Source: Thiohalobacter thiocyanaticus (GTDB lineage: Bacteria; Pseudomonadota; Gammaproteobacteria; Thiohalobacterales; Thiohalobacteraceae). From it: a DNA stretch of 64,000 bases. The notes under the pieces are model-generated. The model saw only the letters and a program-made list of their open reading frames with translations. It did no database searches and was not told where the DNA came from. Below, piece by piece: positions 47,106 to 55,501 of this stretch (position 1 is the stretch's first letter; every line of letters begins with the position of its first letter). The position numbers and the translations under genes were made by a program. The DNA lies in assembly GCF_003932505.1 (NCBI RefSeq), contig NZ_QZMU01000001.1, positions 2,551,001-2,615,000 of the forward strand. Reading direction: 5' to 3'.

Positions 47106-48269
47106 TTGTTGCTGCGCCTGCGGACGGCGGCCGATCTCGGCCGCCAGTTCCAGCGGCTGACCGCGCCGGACCGCCTCGATCCGCAGCTGGCTGCCGGGAC
47201 GGCTGGCGGCGATGGCGTTCATGGCCTGGCGGGAGCTGCTGACCGGCTTGCCGTTCAGGCCGGTCAGCACATCACCCGGCTCCAGCCCGGCCCGGTCGGC
47301 CGGCCCGCCGCGCAGCACCCCGGCGATCAGTACCCCGTCGGTGCTGTCCAGTCCGAAGGACTCGGCCAGCTGCGGCGTCAGGTCCTGGGCCTCGATGCCC
47401 AGCCAGCCGCGCACCACCTGACCGTTTTCAATGATCTGTTTCATCACGTCCCGGGCCAGGCTTTCGGGGATGGCGAAGCCGATGCCCTGGGAGCCGCCCG
47501 AGCGGCTGAAGATGGCAGTGTTGATCCCGATCAGCTCACCATGGGCGTTGATCAGTGCGCCGCCGGAGTTGCCCGGGTTGATGGCGGCATCGGTCTGGAT
47601 GAAGTTCTCGAAGGTGCTGATGCCCAGCTGGGTGCGCCCGGTGGCGCTGACGATGCCCTGGGTCACCGTCTGTCCCACGCCGTAGGGGTTGCCGATGGCC
47701 AGCACCACATCCCCCACCCGCAGCGACTCGGCATCCCCGAGCACGATCACCGGCAGCGCGTCGGCCTCGATGCGCAGCACCGACAGGTCGGTCTCGGGAT
47801 CGCTGCCGACCACCTTCGCCGCATGGCTGCGCCCGTCGGCCAGCATGACCTGGATCTCGTCGGCATTGCCCACCACATGGTTGTTGGTCAGGATATAGCC
47901 CTGCGGACTGATGATCACGCCCGAGCCCAGACTGGTCTGCAGCCGCTCGCGCTGCGGGCCGATGCGATCACCGAAGAACTGCCGGAACAGGGGGTCGTTG
48001 AACAGCGGATGCAGCGGCTCGCGCACCACCTTGGCGCTGTAGATGTTGACCACGGCCGGTGCGGCGCGGTCGACGGCGTCGGCATAGGAAACCGGGCCGC
48101 CGGCGGGCGCGACGGACGGCGCCCCGTTGCGCTCGCTCTCCCTGACCTCCACCACGGCCGGCGCCTCGCTGCGGAACAGCTCCGGTTTGAAGGCGTAGAG
48201 CAGGGCGGCGGCCATCAGCCCCACCACGATGGACTGGGCCAGGAAGGTCAGCAGATTGCGTTTGGCCAT
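47103..48269 (-). CDS. Membrane-anchored HtrA-family serine protease (DegS/AlgW-like)
   Basis: Periplasmic trypsin-like protease with one PDZ domain, expected to cleave an anti-sigma factor (RseA/MucA) on envelope stress. I chose MAKRNLLTFLAQSIVV at 48269. The 388-residue protein has an uncleaved N-terminal helix (about 8-28). The catalytic triad is His in LTNNHVVG, Asp in TDLSVLRI and Ser in INPGNSGGALIN. PDZ is at about 285-375 (GWLGIEAQDLTPQLA, LEPGDVLTGLNG). A single PDZ and membrane anchor favour DegS/AlgW over DegP/DegQ. The gene neighbourhood next to petABC-sspAB is a known gammaproteobacterial arrangement. Confidence 0.9.
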   Translation of the reverse strand: MAKRNLLTFLAQSIVVGLMAAALLYAFKPELFRSEAPAVVEVRESERNGAPSVAPAGGPVSYADAVDRAAPAVVNIYSAKVVREPLHPLFNDPLFRQFFGDRIGPQRERLQTSLGSGVIISPQGYILTNNHVVGNADEIQVMLADGRSHAAKVVGSDPETDLSVLRIEADALPVIVLGDAESLRVGDVVLAIGNPYGVGQTVTQGIVSATGRTQLGISTFENFIQTDAAINPGNSGGALINAHGELIGINTAIFSRSGGSQGIGFAIPESLARDVMKQIIENGQVVRGWLGIEAQDLTPQLAESFGLDSTDGVLIAGVLRGGPADRAGLEPGDVLTGLNGKPVSSSRQAMNAIAASRPGSQLRIEAVRRGQPLELAAEIGRRPQAQQQ

Positions 48270-48328
48270 GAGTCGATCCTGTTGCTTCGTATACGTATGA
48301 TTATGCCTGAGATCACGGTCCGGAGGCG

Positions 48329-49090
48329 ATGATGGCGACAATCGACGAACTGGTCAGCTATACCGACAGCCTGCTGCGTGCCGGCGAGTTCCAGGATTAC
48401 TGCCCCAACGGCCTGCAGGTCGAGGGCCGGGGCGAGGTGCGGCGGATCGTCTCGGGCGTGACGGCCAGCCAGGCTCTGGTCGACGCCGCCATAGAAGCCG
48501 GGGCCGATGTGCTGCTGGTCCACCACGGTTATTTCTGGAAGGGCGAGCCGGCACCCATTGTCGGCATGAAGCACCGGCGCCTCAAGGCGCTGCTGGAACA
48601 CGGCATCAACCTGCTGGCCTACCACCTGCCCCTGGACGCCCACCCCGAGCTGGGCAACAACGCCAGGCTGGCGGTCGATCTGGATCTGTCCATCGAGGGC
48701 TGGTTCGGTGGCGGCCGGGGCCCGGACATCGCCTGCCAGGGCCGGCCGGCCCAGCCGCTGACCCCCGCCGAGCTTGCCGATCGGCTCGAGGCCCGCCTGG
48801 GCCGGACCCCACTGCACCTGCCCGGCCGGGCCGGGCGTATCGAGCGGCTGGCCTGGTGCACCGGCGCGGCCCAGTCCTATATCGAGGCCGCCGCCGCCCT
48901 GGGCGTGGACGCCTTCATCAGCGGCGAGGCCTCGGAGCAGACCACTCACCTGGCCCGGGAGTTGGGGATCCACTACTTCGGTGCCGGCCATCATGCCACC
49001 GAGCGCGGCGGCCCCCGCGCCCTGGGGGCGCACCTGGCAGAAAAATTCAGTCTGGAACATCGATTTATCGATATCGACAACCCGGTCTGA
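48329..49090 (+). CDS. Nif3-like dinuclear metal centre protein (YbgI family)
   Basis: A 253-residue member of the Nif3/YbgI family, toroidal hexamers with two metals per subunit. Some members act as GTP cyclohydrolase type I or in bacillithiol or metal metabolism; the function here is unknown. It begins MMATIDELVSYTDSLLRAGEFQDYCPNGLQVEG. Metal-binding motifs are LLVHHGYFWKGE, AYHLPLDAHPELGNNARLA and GIHYFGAGHHATERGG, with the GEASEQTTH segment between. It is divergent from degS, 59 bp apart. Confidence 0.93.
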   Translation: MMATIDELVSYTDSLLRAGEFQDYCPNGLQVEGRGEVRRIVSGVTASQALVDAAIEAGADVLLVHHGYFWKGEPAPIVGMKHRRLKALLEHGINLLAYHLPLDAHPELGNNARLAVDLDLSIEGWFGGGRGPDIACQGRPAQPLTPAELADRLEARLGRTPLHLPGRAGRIERLAWCTGAAQSYIEAAAALGVDAFISGEASEQTTHLARELGIHYFGAGHHATERGGPRALGAHLAEKFSLEHRFIDIDNPV

Positions 49091-49302
49091 GCCCCTGCCG
49101 GGTTTGACCTTATTCGTCAGTTCGTGGAAAATCTGCGCTTTTCCGGGAGCCTGCCCGGCAATGGCGGGCGCCGGGGCGCGCAAGCCTGATCAACATCAAG
49201 TCATTCCGGGGCCAGCCCGCCTAGAATGACCCGCCTGCATGGGCCATAACGAATTCCATACTTAAACGATGCATTTGATCGAAATTACCTGGAGAGCCTT
49301 AG

Positions 49303-49893
49303 ATGAGTGATGGCGTAGATACCAGCCGGCGCCGCTTCCTCACCGCCGCCACGAGTGTGGTCGGTGCCGTGGGTGCCGTGTACGTGGCCGTTCCCTTCGT
49401 CAAGTCCATGTGGCCGAGCGCGCGGGCGCAGGCGGCCGGGGCACCGGTGGAGGTGGATATCAGCAAGATCGAGCCCGGCCAGATGCTCAACGTCGAATGG
49501 CGCGGCAAGCCGGTGTGGATCGTCAACCGCACGCCGGAGATGCTGGACAGCCTGAATGAGCTGACCGATCGGGTCAGTGATCCCGACTCCCAGGCCTCCG
49601 AACAGCCCGAATACGCCCAGAACCAGACCCGCTCCATCAAGGAGAGCGTCCTGGTCATGGTGGCGATCTGCACCCACCTGGGCTGCTCGCCCAAATACCG
49701 CCCCGACGTGGCCCCGGCCGATCTGGGCAAGGACTGGCTGGGCGGCTTCTTCTGCCCCTGCCACGGCTCCAAGTACGACATCGCCGGGCGCGTCTACAAG
49801 GGCATGCCGGCGCCGCTGAACATGCCGGTGCCGCCGCATCGCTACATCGGCGATACCGTTCTCCTCGTTGGTGAAGATCAAGGAGCTGCATAA
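49303..49893 (+). CDS. petA: Ubiquinol-cytochrome c reductase Rieske iron-sulfur subunit
   Basis: Rieske subunit of the bc1 complex, taking the first electron from ubiquinol. The 196-residue product starts [24 protein letters not shown], a twin-arginine signal that stays as a membrane anchor. The [2Fe-2S] boxes are CTHLGC and CPCHGSKYD (about residues 131-165), with the conserved proline loop [12 protein letters not shown] after them. Its stop overlaps petB by one base. It leads the petABC operon and is preceded by a 212-bp gap with no gene, which should contain the promoter. Confidence 0.96.
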   Translation: MSDGVDTSRRRFLTAATSVVGAVGAVYVAVPFVKSMWPSARAQAAGAPVEVDISKIEPGQMLNVEWRGKPVWIVNRTPEMLDSLNELTDRVSDPDSQASEQPEYAQNQTRSIKESVLVMVAICTHLGCSPKYRPDVAPADLGKDWLGGFFCPCHGSKYDIAGRVYKGMPAPLNMPVPPHRYIGDTVLLVGEDQGAA

Positions 49894-51143
49894 TGGCCGG
49901 TTCAAATAACGACAAGATCAAGGGCGGCGTGATGGGCTGGGTCGACACCCGCTTCCCGCTGAGTTCGCTGTGGAACGACCACATGGCGAAATACTACGCG
50001 CCGAAGAACTTCAATTTCTGGTACTTCTTCGGCTCGCTGGCCCTGCTGGTGCTGGTCATTCAGATTGTCTCCGGCCTGTTCCTGACCATGCATTTCAAGC
50101 CGGATGCCGAGCGCGCCTTCGCCTCGGTCGAGTACATCATGCGCGACGTGGAGTGGGGCTGGCTGATCCGCTACATCCACTCCACCGGGGCCTCGGCCTT
50201 CTTCATCGTGGTGTACCTGCACATGTTCAGGGGCATGCTCTACGGCTCCTACAAGCAGCCACGCGAGCTGATCTGGATCTTCGGTGTGCTGATCTTCCTG
50301 GCCCTGATGGCCGAGGCCTTCTTCGGTTACCTGCTGCCCTGGGGCCAGATGTCCTACTGGGGCGCGCAGGTCATCATCTCGCTGTTCGCGGCCATCCCCA
50401 TCATCGGTGACGACCTGGCGCTGTGGATCCGCGGCGACTTCGTGATCGCCGACGCCACACTGAACCGCTTCTTCGCCTTCCACGTGATCGCCGTGCCGCT
50501 GGTGCTGATTGCCCTGGTGGTGGCGCACATCATGGCGCTGCACGAAGTCGGCTCCAACAACCCCGACGGCGTCGAGATCAAGAAGAACAAGGACGCCAAC
50601 GGCATTCCGATCGACGGCATCCCGTTCCATCCCTACTACTCCGTCAAGGATATCTTCGGGGTGGGAGTGTTCCTGATCTTCTTCGCCATCGTGGTGTTCT
50701 TCATTCCGGAGATGGGCGGGTATTTCATCGAGCCGCCCAACTTCGAGCCGGCCGATCCGCTCAAGACGCCCTCGCACATCGCCCCGGTCTGGTACTTCAC
50801 ACCCTATTACGCCATCCTGCGCGCCGTGCCCTCGGTCGCCGGTTCGGCCTTCCCCGGTGTGGCGGCCATGGGTCTTGCGGTGCTGATCTTCTTCCTGCTG
50901 CCCTGGCTGGATCGCAGCCCGGTGAAGTCGATCCGCTACCGCGGTCCGCTGTACAAGGGCGCGCTGACGCTGTTCGTGATCTCCTTCCTGGTGCTGGGAT
51001 GGCTGGGTACGCAGCCGGCAACGGAAACCCTGACGATGCTGGCCCGCGTCTTCACGGCAATCTATTTCGCCTTCTTCATCCTGATGCCCATCTATACCAG
51101 GATGGACTCCACCAAGCCGGTACCGGAAAGGGTGACACACTAA
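49893..51143 (+). CDS. petB: Ubiquinol-cytochrome c reductase cytochrome b
   Basis: Core diheme subunit of the bc1 complex, 416 aa and eight helices. It begins [23 protein letters not shown]. Heme-ligand histidines are in YIHSTGASAFFIVVYLHMFRG (helix B) and FFAFHVIAVPLVLIALVVAHI (helix D). The quinol-oxidation site PEWY-type motif is PVWYFTPYYAILRAVP. WGQMSYWGAQVI is also conserved. The length is slightly long because of a polar loop (EVGSNNPDGVEIKKNKDANG), which is usual in this lineage. Its stop overlaps the petC start. Confidence 0.96.
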   Translation: MAGSNNDKIKGGVMGWVDTRFPLSSLWNDHMAKYYAPKNFNFWYFFGSLALLVLVIQIVSGLFLTMHFKPDAERAFASVEYIMRDVEWGWLIRYIHSTGASAFFIVVYLHMFRGMLYGSYKQPRELIWIFGVLIFLALMAEAFFGYLLPWGQMSYWGAQVIISLFAAIPIIGDDLALWIRGDFVIADATLNRFFAFHVIAVPLVLIALVVAHIMALHEVGSNNPDGVEIKKNKDANGIPIDGIPFHPYYSVKDIFGVGVFLIFFAIVVFFIPEMGGYFIEPPNFEPADPLKTPSHIAPVWYFTPYYAILRAVPSVAGSAFPGVAAMGLAVLIFFLLPWLDRSPVKSIRYRGPLYKGALTLFVISFLVLGWLGTQPATETLTMLARVFTAIYFAFFILMPIYTRMDSTKPVPERVTH

Positions 51144-51883
51144 TGAAAAAGATTATTTTTGCATTGCTGTTCATGCTGACCCCCGTTCTGGCGCAGGCCG
51201 CGGGGGGCAATGTCCACCTCGACTCCGCGGATATCGACCTGCAGAACAAGGATTCGCTGCGCCGCGGGGCCAAGCTGTTCACCAACTACTGCCTGAGCTG
51301 CCACTCGGCACAGTTCCAGCGCTACAACCGCATGGGGCGAGACCTGGGCATGACCGATGATCAGGTCATCAACAACCTGATGTTCGCCAGCAAGGAAGTC
51401 GGCGAGACCATGACCATCGCCATGCCGGGTGAGCAGGCCGCGGCCTGGTTCGGCGTCACCCCGCCGGATCTGTCCCTGACCGCACGCTCGCGTGGGCCGG
51501 ACTGGATCTATACCTATCTGCGCTCCTTCTACCTGGACGATTCGCGTCCCTTCGGCGTGAACAACCTGATCTTCGACAAGGTGGGCATGCCGCATGTGCT
51601 GTGGCGGCTGCAGGGCTGGCAGCAGCCGGTCTATGAGACCACGGTTGACGAGGATGGCAAGGAGCACAAGGCGATCGTCGGCCTGGAACTGGCCGAGCAG
51701 GGCAGCATGACACCGGCCGAGTACGACCAGGCCGCGCGTGATCTGACCGCCTTCATGACCTATGTCGCCGAGCCGATCCGGCACGAGCGCAAGCGCATCG
51801 GCCTGTGGGTAATCGGCTTCCTGGTGATCTTCACCATTCTGGCCTACATGTTGAAGAAGGAATACTGGAAGGACGTGCACTGA
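51143..51883 (+). CDS. petC: Ubiquinol-cytochrome c reductase cytochrome c1
   Basis: Membrane-anchored cytochrome c1, 246 aa. The start MKKIIFALLFMLTPVLAQAA is a signal peptide cleaved near AQA. The heme c motif CLSCH lies at about residue 51 (FTNYCLSCHSAQFQRYNRMG). The Met ligand is probably in DKVGMPHVLW. A C-terminal anchor helix (LWVIGFLVIFTILAYML) is followed by a basic end. This short single-module form matches the common proteobacterial c1 rather than fused cytochrome b/c1. A hairpin terminator follows, ahead of sspA. Confidence 0.95.
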   Translation: MKKIIFALLFMLTPVLAQAAGGNVHLDSADIDLQNKDSLRRGAKLFTNYCLSCHSAQFQRYNRMGRDLGMTDDQVINNLMFASKEVGETMTIAMPGEQAAAWFGVTPPDLSLTARSRGPDWIYTYLRSFYLDDSRPFGVNNLIFDKVGMPHVLWRLQGWQQPVYETTVDEDGKEHKAIVGLELAEQGSMTPAEYDQAARDLTAFMTYVAEPIRHERKRIGLWVIGFLVIFTILAYMLKKEYWKDVH

Positions 51884-51912
51884 CAACCTTCCGGAACCGT
51901 ACAGGAAAGGCC

Positions 51913-51952
51913 CCGGGCCGGCGGCGCGCAGCGTCCCCGGCCCGGCGTGTTT
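51913..51952 (+). terminator. Terminator after petC
   Basis: CCGGGCC (51913-51919) pairs with GGCCCGG (51939-51945) around a GC-rich loop, followed by CGTGTTTT. It separates petABC from sspAB. Confidence 0.7.
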
Positions 51953-52006
51953 TCAGGTATACTCTGCGCCAGACGCCCAATCCGGAGTAGCCCAGGAGTA
52001 ATCCAG

Positions 52007-52633
52007 ATGGCCGTAGTCGCCAATCGCCGTTCCGTCATGACACTTTTTTCCAGCGCCAGCTGCCCCTACAGCCATCGTGCGCGTATCGTGCTGGCCGAGA
52101 AAGGCATCACCGTGGAAGTGGTCAATGTCGACCTGGACCACCTCCCCGAGGACCTGATCGATCTCAACCCCTACCAGACCGTGCCGACGCTGGTGGACCG
52201 CGAGCTGGTGCTCTACGACTCCCATGTCATCATGGAGTACCTGGACGAGCGTTTCCCGCACCCGCCGCTGATGCCGGTGGACCCGGTCTCCCGCGCCAAG
52301 GCGCGCCTAGCCATGTACCGCATCGACCAGGACTGGTACGGCCTGCTGCGCGACATCGAGACCAAGGGCGAGAAGGCCGCCGCCAAGGCCCGCAAGATGC
52401 TGCGCGATAGTATCGCCTCCAGCGTCGAGGTGTTCGCCGCCATGCCGTTCTTCCTCAGTGAGGAATTCAGTCTCATCGACTGCTACGTGGCCCCGCTGCT
52501 GTGGCGTCTGCCGGCCTACAAGATCGACCTGCCCAAGCAGTCCAAGGCGGTGTGGGACTATGCCGAGCGCATCTTCGCCCGCGACTCGTTCCAGCACAGC
52601 CTGACCGACGCCGAACGCGAAATGCGCGACTGA
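52007..52633 (+). CDS. sspA: Stringent starvation protein A
   Basis: RNA-polymerase-associated protein with a glutathione-transferase fold but no GST activity in E. coli. The 208-residue product starts MAVVANRRSVMTLFSS after AGGAG. The thioredoxin-like N domain has ASCPYSHRARIVLAEKGI and the Pro-loop NPYQTVPTLVDRELVLYDSHVIMEYLDERFPHPPLMPVDP. The helical C domain has LSEEFSLIDCYVAPLLWRL. It is followed by sspB, as in most gammaproteobacteria and many betaproteobacteria. Confidence 0.95.
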   Translation: MAVVANRRSVMTLFSSASCPYSHRARIVLAEKGITVEVVNVDLDHLPEDLIDLNPYQTVPTLVDRELVLYDSHVIMEYLDERFPHPPLMPVDPVSRAKARLAMYRIDQDWYGLLRDIETKGEKAAAKARKMLRDSIASSVEVFAAMPFFLSEEFSLIDCYVAPLLWRLPAYKIDLPKQSKAVWDYAERIFARDSFQHSLTDAEREMRD

Positions 52634-52696
52634 AATTCACCGGCACGGGACGACGCAGCCGCCGCTGTTCCGTGCCGCATCTGCAAGTCCGTTCCT

Positions 52697-53104
52697 ATGG
52701 AAGACATGACCCCCAGCCGGCCGTACCTGATCCGTGCCATCAACGAATGGATCATCGACAATGGCCAGACCCCCTACCTGCTGATCAACGCCGACTATCC
52801 CGGCGCGGAAGTGCCGCGCCAGTTCGTCGACGAGGGCAAGATCGTCCTCAATATCAACCCCACCGCCGTCGCCGGTCTGGAGCTGGGCAACGACTACATC
52901 ATGTTCAGCGCCCGCTTCCAGGGCCGCGCCTGGGAGATCGTCATCCCGGTGCCCGCCGTGCTCGCCATCTACGCCCAGGAAAACGGCCGCGGCATGATGT
53001 TCAACGAGGAAGAATACGGCCCCGAGCCGCCCGACGGCGGCGGCCCGGACCAGGATAAGTCCGACGACGACAAGGGCCGGCCTTCGCTCAAGGTCGTCAA
53101 GTAA
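52697..53104 (+). CDS. sspB: Stringent starvation protein B, ClpXP adaptor
   Basis: Adaptor that binds ssrA-tagged proteins and delivers them to ClpXP. The product is 135 aa. The dimeric substrate-binding domain includes [49 protein letters not shown] and [33 protein letters not shown]. An acidic flexible linker is followed by the ClpX-docking tail [17 protein letters not shown] at 52706 is an alternative start. Its last 8 bases overlap the convergent integron integrase gene. Confidence 0.95.
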   Translation: MEDMTPSRPYLIRAINEWIIDNGQTPYLLINADYPGAEVPRQFVDEGKIVLNINPTAVAGLELGNDYIMFSARFQGRAWEIVIPVPAVLAIYAQENGRGMMFNEEEYGPEPPDGGGPDQDKSDDDKGRPSLKVVK

Positions 53105-54509
53105 CCCCGCCCCGACCGATATCCAGCGGACTGCACACGCCCACCCCGGGCCTGCTCATCACATGGGTGTAGATCATGGTGGTGGAGACGTTGGCATGCC
53201 CCAACAGCTCCTGCACCGTGCGGATGTCGTGCCCGGCCTCCAGTAAATGCGTGGCGAAGCTGTGCCGCAAGGTATGGCAGCCCACCCGCTTGTTCAGCCC
53301 GCAGGCTGCGGCAGCCCGCTTCACGGCCTTCTGGAGGGCACTCTCGTGCAAATGATGGCGGCGGATCATGCCGCCGTAAGGGTCTGCCGCCAGACGTGTG
53401 GATGGGAACAGATACTGCCATTTCAACTCCCGCCCGGCATTGCGGTATTTGCGTGCCAGGGCATCGGGTAATCTGACCTCCCCGTGCCCGGCCGCGAGAT
53501 CCTCACGATGCAGTCGTTCCACCGTTCTGATCTGCTCCTTCAGCGAGTCCTGAAGACTGAGGGGCAGCGGGACATACCGGTCCTTGTTGCCCTTGCCGCG
53601 GTGGACATGGATACGCCCGTTGGCGAAATCGAGATCCAGGACCCTGAGTCTCAGCCCTTCCAGCAGGCGCATACCGGTTCCATACAGCAGGGATGCGATC
53701 AGATGTGCAGTGCCTGTGAGATGTGACAGCAGGGCAGTGACCTCGTCCCGGCTGAGCACCACCGGCAGATTCTTCGGCCGCCGGGCGCGGACAAAGCTCT
53801 CAAGATCGCCGGGATCACGCCCAAAGACATGCTTATAGAGAAAAACCAGGGCATTGAGGGCCTGGTTCTGAGTGCTGGCACTGACATGGCGGATGACAGC
53901 GAGATGATCCAGAAACGCCCTGATCTCGGTCGGGCCTACCGACTCGGGTGCCGCGCCCTTGCAGAACAGGATGAAACGGCAGATCCACTGCTCGTAACTC
54001 TGTTCGGTGCGGTAGGCGAGACCGCGGGCACGGATCTCGGTGGTGAAACGGATCAGCAGATCGCGGTGACTGGCCCTGATATGGTTGAGTGGCCCGCTGC
54101 CTGAGCGTTCCTTGAGATGGCCGAGCTCATCCGGTGTGAGCTGCCTTGCCTGAGTGGGATGACCGCTCTCCAACTCACGGGAAGCGTCGATCCAGTATTG
54201 CCAGTCAATTTTCTGACACAACGGGGAAGCCAGAAGATCGCAGTACAATATCCGGATAGCATGAATTTTCTGCCGAAACTGCCAGTCAGTGAGCCGTTTC
54301 CGGCAGCCTATCGTTTCCAGATACTGGCTGATGTCTGCGGCTGAGAGGGTTCTGATCCCGCGCCCTCGTTGCGCCTCGATAAAGCCTTCGATATGCTTGA
54401 CGAACCAGCGCCGCTGCTTCTGGGGGATGCCGGCATTATCCAGGTATTTCAGGTAATTATCATAAAAACGAGTCACGGCGGGATCGCCGTCGCCAGGGGA
54501 TTCGGACAT
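53097..54509 (-). CDS. intI: Integron integrase (IntI), 470-aa long form
   Basis: Tyrosine recombinase that moves cassettes between attC and attI. Catalytic residues are Arg281 ([11 protein letters not shown]), Lys in the [10 protein letters not shown] hairpin, His412 and Arg415 ([12 protein letters not shown]), His438 (LLGHANVST) and nucleophile Tyr447 (MIYTHV). The IntI-specific extra domain is at about 333-382 ([18 protein letters not shown] to [13 protein letters not shown]). Typical IntI is 320-340 aa; here about 135 extra N-terminal residues ([19 protein letters not shown] to [12 protein letters not shown]) look like a second SAM-like DNA-binding domain before the usual one at about 150-235. 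The ATG at 54509 has AAGGAG upstream. Confidence 0.95.
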   Translation of the reverse strand: MSESPGDGDPAVTRFYDNYLKYLDNAGIPQKQRRWFVKHIEGFIEAQRGRGIRTLSAADISQYLETIGCRKRLTDWQFRQKIHAIRILYCDLLASPLCQKIDWQYWIDASRELESGHPTQARQLTPDELGHLKERSGSGPLNHIRASHRDLLIRFTTEIRARGLAYRTEQSYEQWICRFILFCKGAAPESVGPTEIRAFLDHLAVIRHVSASTQNQALNALVFLYKHVFGRDPGDLESFVRARRPKNLPVVLSRDEVTALLSHLTGTAHLIASLLYGTGMRLLEGLRLRVLDLDFANGRIHVHRGKGNKDRYVPLPLSLQDSLKEQIRTVERLHREDLAAGHGEVRLPDALARKYRNAGRELKWQYLFPSTRLAADPYGGMIRRHHLHESALQKAVKRAAAACGLNKRVGCHTLRHSFATHLLEAGHDIRTVQELLGHANVSTTMIYTHVMSRPGVGVCSPLDIGRGGVT

Positions 54510-54510
54510 A

Positions 54511-54527
54511 TGAACACTCCTTGTTCA
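54511..54527. promoter_or_regulatory. Inverted repeat over the intI ribosome site
   Basis: TGAAC-N7-GTTCA starts two bases upstream of the intI ATG and encloses the minus-strand AAGGAG. It could be an operator or a translational hairpin. It does not match the gammaproteobacterial LexA consensus (CTGT-N8-ACAG). Confidence 0.35.
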
Positions 54528-54647
54528 GATCGGGCATCCTGCCCGGATGAAACAGTCCAGCAAGAAAAATACTATGCCGAATCGGCTGTTCGCATAATAT
54601 CCCGATTCCGTACTATTACCAATACTAAAGAATCAGTCTAATACACT

Positions 54648-54654
54648 GTTAGGC
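54648..54654 (+). other. attI core site
   Basis: GTTAGGC matches the GTTRRRY core, 138 bp upstream of intI, at the junction with the first cassette. Cleavage is expected after the first G, so cassette 1 starts at 54649. The surrounding 54528-54647 is AT-rich and probably holds the intI and cassette promoters; I cannot place them exactly. A CATAAT at about 54592 is a possible -10. Confidence 0.8.
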
Positions 54655-54660
54655 GTAATA

Positions 54661-54720
54661 ATGTCACTGATTACACCTGACAATAAAAACCAAAAGTGGC
54701 AAACAAAGGAGTGTAAATAA
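54661..54720 (+). CDS. Possible 19-aa leader peptide in cassette 1
   Basis: ATG at 54661 opens a 19-residue frame (MSLITPDNKNQKWQTKECK) whose TAA overlaps the ATG of the next gene (TAATG). The AAGGAG used by that next gene lies inside this frame. Such an arrangement would allow translational coupling, as reported for a short ORF in attI1 of class 1 integrons. No ribosome site precedes it, so expression is uncertain. Confidence 0.35.
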   Translation: MSLITPDNKNQKWQTKECK

Positions 54721-55034
54721 TGAGTGATTATTTTGAGTTTGAAGGTACCGTTACTGATCTCGGTAACAACAAAGTATCCTGCAAAGCAGTTAATGGTGGA
54801 GAAATGGTGCTAAACGCAGCAGATGTAAAAGAAGAGAACGGGAAGTATCAAGTCAAAGCAGGTGCAGAAGCTGAAGTTACTGAAATGCCCAGCGGCAACT
54901 GCCCCCATTCTGCACCAGACACAATGATGGTAACAATGGGTGACTGCGATAGAACCGCATGTATAGGTTTAGTTGAAGTCTGTTGCGGCAGTGGCCGGGT
55001 ATTGAGGGGCTGTATCGGTGCATGGGGCTGCTAG
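54720..55034 (+). CDS. Cassette 1: small cysteine-rich hypothetical protein
   Basis: A 104-residue protein I do not recognise, with AAGGAG eight bases before the ATG. The first 55 residues (SDYFEFEGTVTDLGNNKVSC, GEMVLNAADV) look like a small beta domain. The second half carries seven of its eight cysteines (GNCPH, GDCDRTAC, EVCCGSG, RGCIGAWGC), which could bind metal or form disulfides. There is no signal peptide, so metal binding is the more natural reading. It is the first cassette after attI and so should be best expressed. Confidence 0.7.
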   Translation: MSDYFEFEGTVTDLGNNKVSCKAVNGGEMVLNAADVKEENGKYQVKAGAEAEVTEMPSGNCPHSAPDTMMVTMGDCDRTACIGLVEVCCGSGRVLRGCIGAWGC

Positions 55035-55045
55035 CTTTAACAATC

Positions 55046-55112
55046 GCCTAACAATGCCTTCCAGCGGACGCAGTCGCTCATGCGCCTGCGCCGCTGAAGG
55101 CAGCCGTTGGGC
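55046..55112 (+). other. attC1
   Basis: Starts GCCTAAC (55046-55052) and ends GTTGGGC (55106-55112), 67 bp. The interior GCGGACGCAGTCGC...GCGCCTGCGCCGC folds back on itself. GCCTAAC is complementary to the TTAGGC that opens cassette 1. Confidence 0.88.
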
Positions 55113-55115
55113 ATT

Positions 55116-55421
55116 ATGAAACTGTCAGACGAAGAACGGACACTGGTGGCGCAATTACTAAAGCGCGAAAACCTGTATTACCGTATGCGGTACGCAAATC
55201 TTATTCTCGGTATTAGTTGTTTGGTTATAGCATTTGGTGGCTTTGGCTACCTTATGTCTTTATCTAGAGATGCCGCAATGCAGTTTGGCAATCATCCAAT
55301 AATGTATCTGCTTGGTATTATTGGCGGGGCAGGCATAGGAATGGCATATAGAGGCTGGAAGGGAAATCCTCAAACCAAGCTGCTGCTTTCCATCGCGGAG
55401 AAACTGGATGGTACAGAATAG
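55116..55421 (+). CDS. Cassette 2: small two-helix membrane protein
   Basis: A 101-residue protein of unknown function. I chose the ATG at 55116 (MKLSDEERTLVAQLLKREN), three bases after the attC1 core; there is no clear ribosome site, which is common in cassettes. Charged N-terminal helix, then two hydrophobic helices (about 27-48, LILGISCLVIAFGGFGYLM, and 62-80, IMYLLGIIGGAGIGMAYRG), then a short polar tail. Both ends are probably cytoplasmic. Confidence 0.7.
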   Translation: MKLSDEERTLVAQLLKRENLYYRMRYANLILGISCLVIAFGGFGYLMSLSRDAAMQFGNHPIMYLLGIIGGAGIGMAYRGWKGNPQTKLLLSIAEKLDGTE

Positions 55422-55422
55422 T

Positions 55423-55487
55423 GCCCAACAAAGCGCTCGTGTGGGACGCTCCGCTTCGCTGAGCGCCCCACAGCTTCAACGTTAGAA
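55423..55487 (+). other. attC2
   Basis: GCCCAAC (55423-55429) to GTTAGAA (55481-55487), 65 bp. Stem parts GTGTGGG/CCCAC and GCGCTC/GAGCGC are visible. GCCCAAC is complementary to the TTGGGC opening cassette 2. The stop codon of the cassette 2 gene lies immediately before it. Confidence 0.85.
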
Positions 55488-55501
55488 GGCTATTGAACAT
55501 C

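Noticed and set aside
54511-54527. LexA site controlling intI
   Set aside because: The palindrome has a 7-base spacer and lacks CTGT/ACAG, so I do not claim SOS control.
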